Made by a program: the position numbers and the translations under genes
Shown: positions 32,341-42,400 of the stretch, piece after piece
Position numbering within the stretch: position 1 is the first letter of the stretch
Layout: every line of letters begins with the position of its first letter
The notes under the pieces: model-generated
What the model was told of the DNA's origin: nothing
The model's database searches: none
Seen by the model: the letters and a program-made list of their open reading frames with translations, nothing else
Assembly: GCA_016710525.1 (NCBI GenBank)
Contig: JADJVQ010000006.1
Coordinates: 136,739 to 200,738 of the forward strand
DNA from: Burkholderiaceae bacterium
GTDB lineage: Bacteria; Pseudomonadota; Gammaproteobacteria; Burkholderiales; Burkholderiaceae_E
Length of the DNA stretch: 64,000 bases
Direction: 5' to 3'

Positions 32341-32907
32341 ATGACACCTTCCGATGTGCTCGAGTTCTGGTTCGGGGCGCCCGATGCGCCGGCGGCGGCG
32401 CGGGCCGAATGGTTTCGCAAGGACGACGCGTTCGATGCGCTCATCGGTGAGCGTTTCGGCGCGCTGATCGATCGGGCGCTCGACGGCGGGATCGAAGGCT
32501 GGATGGCGTCGCCTTCGGGCAGCCTGGCGCGCATCATCGTGCTCGACCAGTTCACGCGCAATGTGCACCGGGGTACGGCGCGTGCCTTCGCCGGCGATCC
32601 GCTCGCGCTGGCCGGTGCCCGCCTGCTGGTGTCCAGCGGCTGGCATCTCGGGTTCGGGCCGTTGCAGCGTTCGTTCTGCTACCTGCCCTACGAGCACTCA
32701 GAGGCACTGTCCGATCAGGATGAATCGCTGCGCCTGTTCGGCCTGCTGCGCGACGAACCGCTGACGCCCGCCGTCTACGAATACGCGGTCAAGCACCGTG
32801 AGATCATCCTGCGATTCGGGCGCTTTCCCCATCGCAACGAGATCCTCGGTCGCGTGTCCAGCCCCGAGGAGATCGAGTTCCTGAAGCAGCCGGGGTCGCG
32901 GTTTTGA
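32341..32907 (+). CDS. DUF924 family protein
   Basis: A 188-residue protein of the DUF924 family: it starts MTPSDVLEFWFG and contains WFRKDDAFDALIGERF, LDQFTRNVHRGTARAFAGD and FCYLPYEHSEALSDQD. The helical, TPR-like family is widespread in Proteobacteria and has no established activity. It begins 10 bases after the WS/DGAT stop and so is probably co-transcribed, but family members occur in many contexts. Confidence 0.9.
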   Translation: MTPSDVLEFWFGAPDAPAAARAEWFRKDDAFDALIGERFGALIDRALDGGIEGWMASPSGSLARIIVLDQFTRNVHRGTARAFAGDPLALAGARLLVSSGWHLGFGPLQRSFCYLPYEHSEALSDQDESLRLFGLLRDEPLTPAVYEYAVKHREIILRFGRFPHRNEILGRVSSPEEIEFLKQPGSRF

Positions 32908-32944
32908 CGCGCACAGGGTGCGCCGCGCGCAGGCCGCGCAGGCC

Positions 32945-33691
32945 GTGAGCTTCGAACCGCTGCAGTGGCTGCTGATACTCGGCGCGTCGTTCGCCGGCGC
33001 GGTGGTCGGGGGCATCGGAGGGTTTGGCACCGGCGTGATCCTGACGGCGGTGCTGGTGCCCATTCTGGGTGTGAAAGCCACCGTTCCGACGCTGGCCCTG
33101 GCCGGCATCATCATCAACTCGGGGCGATTCTGGTTCTATCGCGCGGACATCGACTGGCGGGCGGCGGGGCGGGTGCTTGTTGGCGCCTTGCCGTTGCTGG
33201 TGCTGGGCACCTGGCTGTACTCGCAACTGGACGCCCGTCCGCTGGGCCTGGTGATGGGTGCGCTGGTGGTGCTGAGCGTGCCCCTTCGCCGCTGGCTCAA
33301 GCGCCGGCAATGGGAGGTCGGGCCGACCGCCATGGTCACCGGCGGCGCGCTCTTCGGCCTGGCCAACGGCATGGCCTCGGGCATGGGCGTCATCCTGGTG
33401 TCGCTGCTGCTGGGCGCAGGGCTGGCGGGCACCGCGGTGCTGGCCACCGATGCCTTCGTGTCGATCCTGGTCGACCTGGCGCGGGCGGCGCTGTTCGGGC
33501 GCTTCGCGTTGCTCGACTCGTCCACGGTGTTCATCGGCGTGGCGATCGGTCTGGCGACGCTGCCCGGCAGCGCGATGGCGTCCTGGCTGGTGCGCCGCAT
33601 GCGCGCGCGCCTGCACACGCTCTACATGGAAGCCCTGATCCTGGCGGGCGGCGTGGCGATCGTCGTCGGGACCTGGCGCGCGCCGGCGTGA
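32945..33691 (+). CDS. sulfite exporter TauE/SafE family membrane protein
   Basis: A 248-residue membrane protein with about eight hydrophobic segments. It starts VSFEPLQWLLILGASFAGAV and has the typical glycine-rich GGIGGFGTGVILTAVLVP stretch, repeated in weaker form as GGALFGLANGMASGMG in the second half. The family exports sulfite, organosulfonates or other small anions. The GTG at 32945 is preferred because it puts the first membrane helix near the N-terminus; a GTG at 32918 would add nine residues. The substrate is unknown. Confidence 0.85.
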   Translation: MSFEPLQWLLILGASFAGAVVGGIGGFGTGVILTAVLVPILGVKATVPTLALAGIIINSGRFWFYRADIDWRAAGRVLVGALPLLVLGTWLYSQLDARPLGLVMGALVVLSVPLRRWLKRRQWEVGPTAMVTGGALFGLANGMASGMGVILVSLLLGAGLAGTAVLATDAFVSILVDLARAALFGRFALLDSSTVFIGVAIGLATLPGSAMASWLVRRMRARLHTLYMEALILAGGVAIVVGTWRAPA

Positions 33692-33751
33692 TGCCGGCTT
33701 GGCGACGGATGTCTGAGGCTCACGACGGCGTGCTTGGGCCGCGACGCGCTT

Positions 33752-34675
33752 CTAACCGGCGTGGCGCGGCGCGATCTCGGCCCCGGCCAGGCGCTCGACC
33801 CAGCGCGCCATTTCGCTGACGCTCGCGCCCGGGCCGGCCATCTGGTCGGCCGCGCCCCACAACTGCTGCGCCAGGCCGCTGAGCGGCATCGGCGTGCTGG
33901 TCTCGCGCGCCAGGTCCAGGGCGATGCCGATGTCCTTCATCATCAGTTCCAGCTTGAACGGATCGTCGAAGCTGCGGCTGAGCACGCGTTGCTCGATGTG
34001 GTTGCGGGTGATCCACGAGCCGCCGGTCGATTCGTTGAGCACCGCGTTCATCGCGGCCGGATCGAGGCCCGCACGCGCCCCGGTCGCCAGGCCCTCGCTG
34101 GTGGCCAGGAAGGTGACCGCGGTGATCAGGTTGTTGATGCATTTCATCGCATGGCCCGACGACACCACGCCCAGATGGAAGTGGGCACGGCCCATCCGTT
34201 CGAACAGCGGCACCACGCGCGCGAACGAGGCCGGCGCGGCGCCCACCATGAACACCAGTTCGGCAGCCTCGGCGCCCCACTGCGCGCCCGACACCGGCGC
34301 ATCGACCAGGTCGATGCCGGACTGCGCCAGCGTGCGGGCGGTGTCGCGGGTCAGCCAGGGTTCGGACGAGGAGGTGTCCAGCAGCAGCGAGCCGGCCGAC
34401 ATGCCGGCCTGAAGGCCGTCTTCGCCCAGCGTCACCTGCTGCACGATCCGACCGTTGGGCAGCATGGTGATCACGATGTCGCTGGCGGCGCCGACCTCGC
34501 GCGGCGTGCCTGCGATCCGGACGCCGGCACAGGCTTCGGCGACCATGCGCGTGCGCAGCGGATCGGCGTCGAGCACGGTCAGAGCGTAGCCGGCGCGGGC
34601 CAGGTGCCCGGCCATCGGAGCGCCCATGACGCCCAGGCCGATGAATCCGATGCGGGGCAGAGGGGAGGGGGGCAT
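33752..34675 (-). CDS. NAD(P)-dependent beta-hydroxyacid dehydrogenase (3-hydroxyisobutyrate dehydrogenase family)
   Basis: A 307-residue enzyme. The dinucleotide-binding fingerprint GFIGLGVMGAPMAGHLA lies at the N-terminus. The substrate motif DAPVSGAQWGAE and the catalytic Lys in GHAMKCINNLI are both present, as is the C-terminal MMKDIGIALDLA. The family oxidises 3-hydroxyisobutyrate, tartronate semialdehyde or related acids; the substrate here is not determinable. The start at 34675 was chosen over one 96 bases upstream because the extension is not family-like. It is divergent from the aminotransferase gene. Confidence 0.9.
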   Translation of the reverse strand: MPPSPLPRIGFIGLGVMGAPMAGHLARAGYALTVLDADPLRTRMVAEACAGVRIAGTPREVGAASDIVITMLPNGRIVQQVTLGEDGLQAGMSAGSLLLDTSSSEPWLTRDTARTLAQSGIDLVDAPVSGAQWGAEAAELVFMVGAAPASFARVVPLFERMGRAHFHLGVVSSGHAMKCINNLITAVTFLATSEGLATGARAGLDPAAMNAVLNESTGGSWITRNHIEQRVLSRSFDDPFKLELMMKDIGIALDLARETSTPMPLSGLAQQLWGAADQMAGPGASVSEMARWVERLAGAEIAPRHAG

Positions 34676-34851
34676 GGCATAGCGTTCGTCGGGTGAGGGG
34701 ATGCGCGCAGTCTGCCATCTGCCGGCGCCGCAGACACTGTCACGGTCGCGGCGGCGGTACGCGTCGGGCAATGCCCGTGCCGCTGTACCTGGGCTCGCGC
34801 GACAGGCCGCGAGACGCTGCGAGTCCCGCCGTTACTTCCGACGAGACGACC

Positions 34852-36057
34852 ATGCAGCCCGCCGACCGCCTTGCACGCCGCCGCCATCCCCTGCGCAGTT
34901 CCGCTGTTCGCGACCTGCTCGCCGATGCGCACCGTCCCGGCATGATCTCCCTGGCCGGTGGCCTGCCGGCCGCCGATCTGTTCGATTCCGAGGTGTTCAG
35001 CACTCTCGCGGCCGACCTGCTGGCCAACTCGCCTCAGGAGGCGCTGCAGTACGGGCTGACCGCCGGCCAGCCGCGTCTGCAGGCGGCCGTGCGGGCTCTG
35101 GTGAAGGACCGCGGCATCGTCGCGCCGCCCTCCGATCCGCTGATCACCACCGGCTCGCAGCAGGCGATCGATCTGCTGGCGCGCGCCTTCATCGAGCCGG
35201 GCGATACGGTGGTGATGGAGCGCCCCAGCTACCTGGCGGCGCTGCAGGTCTTTTCGCTGGTCGATGCCGAGGTGCTGGGCGTGCCCACGGACGAGCACGG
35301 CATGTGCCTGCCGCTGCCGGCGGGCCCGGCGCTGGCCCGCGCCAAGCTCGTCTACACGGTGACCAATTTCGCCAACCCCAGCGGCGTGACGATGTCGCGC
35401 GAGCGGCGCCTGGCGCTGCTGCGATGGGCGGTGGCCAACCGGGTGTTCGTGGTCGAGGACGATCCGTACGGCGAACTGCGCTTCGGCGGGCGGCCGGTGC
35501 CCGCGCTGGTGACCCTTGCCGCCGAAGTGCCCGGTGCGAGCGACTGGTGCGGCTATGTGTCGACGCTGTCCAAGATCCTCGCGCCGGGGCTTCGGGTCGG
35601 TTTCGCACTGCTGCCCGAGTGGGTTCGCGCGCGCATCGAGCAGATCAAGCAGGCGATGGATCTGCACACCTCGACGCTGTGCCAGGAGCTGGCTGCGCGC
35701 TACCTCGAAACCGGCCGGCTGACGGGCTTTCTGGAGCGGGCGCGGACACTGTACGGCGAGCGCTGCGAGGCGCTGTCTGTGTCCTTGCGGGCGCAGCTGG
35801 GCGCGCGGGTTCGTTTCAATCGTCCCGAGGGCGGTCTGTTTCTGTGGGCCGAACTCGAACCGGGCATCGACACCTCGCTGCTGCTGGCGCGGGCGCGCGA
35901 GCTGGGCGTGATCTTCGTGCCCGGGGCGGCCTTCTTCGCGGACAGCGGTCCGCGCAATGCGCTGCGCCTGAGCTTTTCGAGCGCCGATCCGACGCAGCTG
36001 CACGAGGCGGTGCGAAGGCTTCGCACCGCCCTCGATGCGGGCGGGCTCACGCCCTGA
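34852..36057 (+). CDS. PLP-dependent aminotransferase, class I/II (2-aminoadipate/MocR-like catalytic domain)
   Basis: A 401-residue enzyme without the GntR DNA-binding domain of MocR regulators. It starts with the GMISLAGGLPAADLF segment and has NFANPSGVTMS, the PLP-binding Asp-Tyr region VEDDPYGELRFGG and the Schiff-base Lys in STLSKILAPGLRVG. The closest familiar group is LysN/2-aminoadipate or aromatic-type transaminases. The start at 34852 follows GACGAGACGACC; a Met 81 bases upstream is possible but would add unrelated residues. Substrate unknown. Confidence 0.88.
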   Translation: MQPADRLARRRHPLRSSAVRDLLADAHRPGMISLAGGLPAADLFDSEVFSTLAADLLANSPQEALQYGLTAGQPRLQAAVRALVKDRGIVAPPSDPLITTGSQQAIDLLARAFIEPGDTVVMERPSYLAALQVFSLVDAEVLGVPTDEHGMCLPLPAGPALARAKLVYTVTNFANPSGVTMSRERRLALLRWAVANRVFVVEDDPYGELRFGGRPVPALVTLAAEVPGASDWCGYVSTLSKILAPGLRVGFALLPEWVRARIEQIKQAMDLHTSTLCQELAARYLETGRLTGFLERARTLYGERCEALSVSLRAQLGARVRFNRPEGGLFLWAELEPGIDTSLLLARARELGVIFVPGAAFFADSGPRNALRLSFSSADPTQLHEAVRRLRTALDAGGLTP

Positions 36058-36109
36058 GCCCGCGCCGTATCATCATGGGCCTCCTGTTCCCGAAGGCCCG
36101 TCGCCGCCC

Positions 36110-39100
36110 ATGGCGCTCCACGTTCGTTTCGAAGCCCGTCTCGACCGACTCGCCCACGCCCTGATCGATCAGCTGGCCGTGCCGGCGGGCGGACCGCTGA
36201 CCGAAGACGTGGTCATCGTGCCCTCGCTGGGCGAGGCCCGCTGGCTGCAGCAGCGCGTGGCGCAACGCCTGGGCGTGAGCGCCGGCTGGCGGCCTGAATT
36301 CGCCGGCCGCTACTTGTGGCGGCTGCTGGCTGAGGTATTCCCCGAATTGCCGGCGCATTCGCCGTTCGACCCCGATCTGAGCCGCTGGACCCTGATGTCC
36401 CTGCTCGGCGAGCTGCCCGAGCAAGACGACCTGGCGCCGCTGCGCCAGCGGCTGGCCAAGGCGCCGCTGGCGGACCGGTTCGAGCTGGCGGGCGATATCG
36501 CGGCCCACTTCGATCGCTACCCGCCTACCGGCGCGACTGGCTGGCGCGCTGGCAGGCCGGACAATGGGCCATGGGCGGCGAGCCGCTGTCGCCGCACGAG
36601 GGCTGGCAGCGCTGGCTCTGGAATGCGCTGCTGGCCCGGCTGCCGGGCATCTCGACCGTCCATCCCTACGATCGGCTGCTGGCGGCCCTCGGCGCCGATC
36701 CGCTGGCGGTGGGCCGGCGCCTGCAGGGCCGTCGGGTGATGCTGTTCGGTGCGGTGGCGATGTCGCCCGAACAGTTCTCGCTGTTCGGGGTGCTCGCCCA
36801 CGCGATCGACGTGCACGTGTTCGCGCCCGATCCCTGCCGCGAGTTCTGGCACGACATGGTCACACCGCGGGCCCGCGCCGAGGTTGCACTGCTGCGGCCC
36901 GACCAGGCCTGGCTGTACGACGGCCAGCCGGCCGTGCTGGCGCACTGGGGGCGCGCGCAACGCGACTTCGGCGTGCAGATCATGAATCTGGCCGAACAAT
37001 GCGGCGTGGCGATCGATGAGCCTCTGCGCGAACAGGACCATCCCTTCGCCGATCCCGATGCCGAACCGCCCGCGGCGCCAGGCTGCCTGCAGGCGCTGCA
37101 GCTCAGCGTCTTCCTGGCCAGCGACTCGCCCTGGGCAACTTGCGCGGGCCCGGACCGCAGTCTGCAGATCCTGGCCACCCATGGGCTGGTGCGCTCGGCC
37201 GAAGTGCTGCACGACGCGCTGCTCGAGTGTTTCGACGAAATCCCCGACCTCCAGCCTCACGAGGTTGCGGTCTGTTGCGCCGACCTCGACGCCGCGCTGC
37301 CCGCGCTGCAGGCGGTGTTCGCCTCGGCGCCGGGCGGGCGGGCGATTCCGGTGTCGATCTCGGGCCGCCGCGCCACCGCAGACCCGCTGCTGCGCGCGAT
37401 GCTGGACCTGTGGGCGCTGGCGCGCCTGGGCGTGCCGCTGCCCTCGCTCGCACGCTGGCTGGACAACCCGGTGCTGATGCATACGCTGGCGATGGACGAC
37501 GACGAGATCGCCCGCCTGCTCGAGCTGTTCGATGCCGCCGGCGCACGCTGGGGCATGACGCCCGAACGGGGGCCGGCCAAACATTCCTGGCGCGCCGCGC
37601 TCGACCGGCTGCTGCTGGGTGCGGCGCTCGGCCCGGCCTCCGAACGGGTCGGCGATCACGTTTCCGTTCCGGGTGTGCGCGCCGGTTCGGGCGAACCGCT
37701 GCTGCACTGGCTGCGCGTCCAGGAGGCGCTCGAACGTCTCGACGCGTCCATCGGCCTGGAGCAGCCGGCGGCTCAGTGGTGCGATCTCGCCGGCTGGCTG
37801 GCCGGTCAGCTGCTGGCCGGCGACCATCCCTGGCGTGACAGCCTGCAGCGTTTGCACGATGCCCTGACCCGGCTGCGCGAGGGCTGCGCCCACGAACCGT
37901 CGGTGCTGCTCGATGCCGCCGGCTTCGAGCAGGCTCTGTCGCAGGCGCTGGACGGCGCGGCGCAGGCGGCCATGCCGGGCTCGGCAGTCACCGTGTGCCC
38001 CCTGGGCGGCCTGCGCGGCATTGCGTGGCGGGTGGTGGTGCTGTTCGGCATGGACGAGAGTGCCTGGCCGCGGGCCGCGGCGCGGGGCGAATTCGATCTG
38101 CTCGCACGGTCGCCGCGGTTCGGCGACCGGCTGGCGCGCACCGATGATCGCGGCGTTTTCCTCGATGCGCTGCTGGCCTGCGACGAACGCCTGCTGATGA
38201 TCTACCAGGGACGTGATGCCCGTGACGACGCGGTGCTCAACCCGTCGCCGGTGGTGGCCGAGCTGCTCGACTATCTGTGCCGGCAATGTCCGCGTACCTT
38301 GGCGTCCGACTGGATCCGCCAGCAGCCGGTGCATCGTTTTTCGATGGCCAGCTTCCGGGGCGAGCGGCCCACCTACGATGCCGACTGGCTGGCGGCCGCC
38401 CCTGGCCGGCCTGACGGCCGGGCCTGCGCCTGGCCGGGCGCCATGGCCGTCCGGGCGCCGATCTTGGCGTCGATCCGGGCGCCGATCCGGGCGCCGATCC
38501 GGCGCCGGGTCCCGTTTTGCCCTCGATCCTGTCGATCGCGGACCTGTCCGCAGCCCTGGTCGATCCGCAGCGCCACTGGTGGACGGCGCGGTTCGGCCTG
38601 CGCCTGCCCTACCAGCCACTGGCGCTGGCCGAGATCGAGCCGCTGGGTGAGCCTCTGGCGCGCGACGCGACCCTGCTGGCCGGCCTGGTCGAAGGTCTCG
38701 CGCGGGGACGCTCCGAGGACGATCTGGTCCGCGAGACAGCCCTGCTGCCCGCCCTGGCCAGCGGTACGACGGGCCGCTATCAGGCTCGGCTTCTGGTTGC
38801 CGCGGCACGCCGCCTGCTCGCTCCCGTCAGCGTTTTTTTGCGTCCGCCGCCGGCCAAGGCGGGCGCACGGGTCGCGGCGGCGCCGCCGCAGGTCGATCCC
38901 GGCACGCTCGAACGGATGGCGGCCTGCTGCCAGCGCATCGCGCTGGAGGCGCGCATCGATGGCGCGAGGGTGTTCGCAGAGGCCTTGCTGTTCCCGGCGC
39001 TGGGACTGCAGCTGGTCGTGGGCGCGTATCGGCTCGGCGCGCGCACGCTGATCGATGCCTGGCTGGCGCATGCGCTGTGGTCCTGCGCGCTGCCTGCCTG

Positions 39101-39461
39101 CGGTCCGCGAACCACGCTCGCGCTGGCCGATGACGGCTGGGTCAGTGTCGAGGGCGACGGCGGGGCCGACGCGCTGGCCCATGCGCTGGCGATCCGCCGC
39201 GCCGCCGCGCAGCGGCCCCTGCCCCTTTTCCCGCAAGCCTGGCGGGCTGCCCGCAAGGCCGAGTCCGATTCGCAAAGGCTGGCGGCCATCGAGGAGGCGC
39301 TGGTCGGCGACGAGCAGTCGCAGCGCGGTGCGCTGCTGTCCAGGCCCTGGGCGCAGGCGTTCTACCGCGATTCGGTACCCGATCCGGCCGCGGTGCTGCA
39401 GGCCAGCCGCGACGCCTACGAACCGATTTTCAGCCAGTGCGTCGAGAAGGGGCTCAAGTGA
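36110..39461 (+). pseudogene. recC: exodeoxyribonuclease V subunit gamma (RecC), two frame breaks
   Basis: About 1,115 codons encoding RecC, the chi-scanning subunit of RecBCD. It starts MALHVRFEARLDRLAHALID and shows the UvrD-like but inactive folds (GESAW-type segment GMDESAWPRAA). The frame breaks twice. At about 36523-36526 one base is missing between HFDRY and RRDWLARWQAG; typical RecC continues without interruption there. At about 38415-38453 another base is missing just before a Gly-Asp-Pro repeat, after which PSILSIADLSAALVDPQRHWW resumes. All three pieces are conserved and recB and recD are intact, so sequence error is as likely as real loss. The C-terminus overlaps recB by 4 bases. 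Confidence 0.88.
38454..38501 (+). repeat. 12-base tandem repeat (four units) inside recC
   Basis: Units GGCGCCGATCTT, GGCGTCGATCCG, GGCGCCGATCCG and GGCGCCGATCCG lie end to end. In the downstream recC frame they read GADLGVDPGADPGADP, a flexible linker. The second recC frame break lies just before it. Confidence 0.85.
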
Positions 39462-42400
39462 CCCCGCCTGCCGCGGTCCTGTCGGATCCTCTGTTCGGCC
39501 ATCCGGTGCTGGCGCCCGGCATCCTGCGGGGTGTGCAGCTGCTCGAAGCCGACGCCGGGACCGGCAAGACCTGGACGCTGTCCGGACTGGTCCTGCGTGC
39601 GCTGGTCGAACGAGAACTCCCGATCGACCGAATTCTGGTCGTCACGTTCACGATCCCGGCCACCGCCGAGCTGGCCCGTCGAATCCGCGAGCGGATCGAT
39701 CAGCTGGCACAGGTGCTCGCCGACCGCATCGCCGGGCGGCCCAGTGCGGTCGACGATCTCTTCTGCCGACACTACGGGGCGGGCCTGCCCGATCCGGCGC
39801 GTGCGCTGGCCCTGCTGCGGCTGGCGCGGGCCCAGATCGACGAGGCCTCGGTGCGCACCATCCACGGGTTCTGCCAGCGGGTGATCACCGAACATGCGCT
39901 GTCGATCGGCCAGGCCCGGGGCCTGAAGCCGCAGGCCAACACCCGGATCTTCCATGAGCGGCTGGCGGCGCGGTGGTGGCGGGAGAACCTGCTCGAGGCC
40001 GACCCCGATCTGGTGTCGGTGATCCGGCTGGGCGGCGTCACCCACGGCTTGCTCGCCGATGCGCTGGCGCGAATCGCCGCCCAGCCCGCGATCAGTCTGC
40101 GCGGCGGCGCCATGCCATGGCGCGAGGCGGCGCGCCGCTTCGCCGCCTTGCGCGCCGAGCTCGCCCGGCTGCTCGACGATTCCGACGAGCCGGCCCGCCT
40201 GCTGGCCTGGCTGGAGGGCCCCAGCGGCATCGCGAAAGGCAAGTTTCGCTCCGACACCCGCGCCAGCCGATTGGCCGCGCTGAACCGCTTCGCCCATTGG
40301 GAAGGACCTCTGCAGTCGGCGCCCGATCGCGAGACCATGCTCGATGCGCTGCGGCGCTTTTCGCACACCGGGCTGACCGAGATCGGCGCCAGCACCGAGC
40401 CGCCGGGGCGCCTGGCCGACCTGTGCGAAGCCTTGCTGGCGGTCAGCGACACGCCGGCCCGCATCGGCGGCTGGCTGGCCATCGACATCTGGGCCCAGAC
40501 GGCCGACCTTCGCTGGGCGGTGCGCCGCGAGGCTGGCGCGCTGGGCTTCGACGATCTGCTGGCCATCGTGCATCGCGCGCTGTGCACACCGGGAAGCGGC
40601 GAGCGTCTGGCCACCGGCCTTCGCGAACGCCATCCGCTGGCGCTGATCGACGAATGCCAGGACACCGATCCGCTGCAGTGGGAGATCTTCCGGCGCATCT
40701 ACCTGCCCGACCCGCCGTCCGGCCGGCCGTCCGGCGACGGCGCCGCGAGCGGCGCGCTGGTCCTGGTCGGCGATCCCAAGCAGGCGATCTACGGATTTCG
40801 CGGCGCGGACATCTTTGCCTACCTCGATGCCCGCGGCGCGGTCACCGAGCGCCATGCGCTGGCCCAGAACCAGCGCTCGTCGGCCGCGCTGATCGGGGCG
40901 GTGAATGCCGTATTCGCCACCGCCAATCCGTTCCTGATCCCCGAGATCGGATTTTCGCCGGCCGGCGCCGGGCAGCGTGCGCGTGAGGCCTTCGAACCCG
41001 CGGCCGGCGACACCCTGGCCGCCTTGACCTTCGTGCGACTGGGCGACGGCGTGACCGGGATGCTCGCGCGGCCGCCGGCGCGCCGCCTCGCCCTCGACGC
41101 CATGGCGGCCGAAGTCGCCCGGCTGCTGTCCGGCGGTGCGCGGATCGGAACCCGTGCGGTGCAGGCGGGCGACATCGCGGTGCTGGTCAACACCCACCAT
41201 GAGGCCTCGGCGGTGAAGGCTCGGCTGGCTCACGAGGGGATCGGCGCGGCGGAGATCTCGCGGGCCAGCGTGCTCGATGCGCCCGAGTGCATCGACCTGC
41301 TCCGCTGGTGTGCGGCCCTCGCCGATCCCTCGAACGCCGGCAAGCTGATCGGCGCGCTGGCGACCGGACTGGCGGGCGGGACCGCCGATACAGTGTCCGC
41401 CTGCCTGGCTGACCCGCCGGCGTGGGCGGCTGAAGTCGATCGCTTCACCCAGGCGCGCCAGACCTGGCTGCGGCACGGTTCGCAAGCGGCGCTGCGCCCG
41501 CTGCTCGTCGCACTGGGCACCGGCGCACGCCTGGGCTCGCTCACTGACGGCGAGCGCCGGCTGACCAATCTCAGCCACCTGCTCGAACTGCTGGGTGGCA
41601 GCGCCGAGGCGCAGCGCGGCCCGCAGGCGGCGCTGCGCTGGCTGATGCGTCTGCGCGCCGATCCGGCGGGCGTGGCGCCCGAACTGCTCGAACTGCGCCT
41701 CGAGAGCACCGACGACCTGGTGCGCATCGTCACCGTGCACAAGAGCAAGGGCCTGGAGTACCCGTTCGTGCTGCTGCCGTTCGCCTGGGCGGGCAAGGCC
41801 TTCAAGGCCACTGCGCCCTTGCGTTATCACGAACCCGGCGCGGGCGGCAAGGGCTGGCATGGCGTGCTCGATTTCGACGCGCCGGACGACTCTCCCCAGG
41901 CGCGCCAGGCGGCCCGGGAGTCCTACGCCGAAACGCTGCGGGTGCTCTATGTGGCACTGACGCGCGCCCGGTTCCGGTGCTATGTGTTCTGGGGCGCGGT
42001 GGCGGGTGCCCAGTTCAGCCCGCTGGCCTGGCTGCTCAACGGCCTGGACCCGGTTGTGCAGAAACCCTGGCGCAGCAACAGCAAGGACCCGCCGGCGCTC
42101 GACGATGACGGGGTTGCCGCCGGTCTGCTGGCGCTGCGCGCACGTGTGCCCGCGTCCGTGCCCGGAGCGCCGGATGGGGTCGTCGGTGTGATCGGGGCGC
42201 GCGAACTGCTGGCGGCTGCGGTGCGGCTGCCGCAGGCGGCGCGTGGTTCGCCGCGCGACGCGCTGCCTGACGGGCTTCATGAGGCGCTGCCTGAGGCGAT
42301 GTCCAATGCGCAGGCCAGCGCGCAGGCCGATGCGCAGGCTGGCGTGATGCCGCCGTTGCGGATTCGCACGATGCGCCGTGCGCTGGCGCCGTCACGCCGG

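Noticed and set aside
38454..38501. CRISPR-like or mobile repeat
   Set aside because: The 12-base units are directly adjacent without spacers and encode a Gly-Asp-Pro linker within recC.
39416..42280. Minus-strand open frame of about 950 codons
   Set aside because: It is antisense to recB, which carries all helicase and nuclease motifs.
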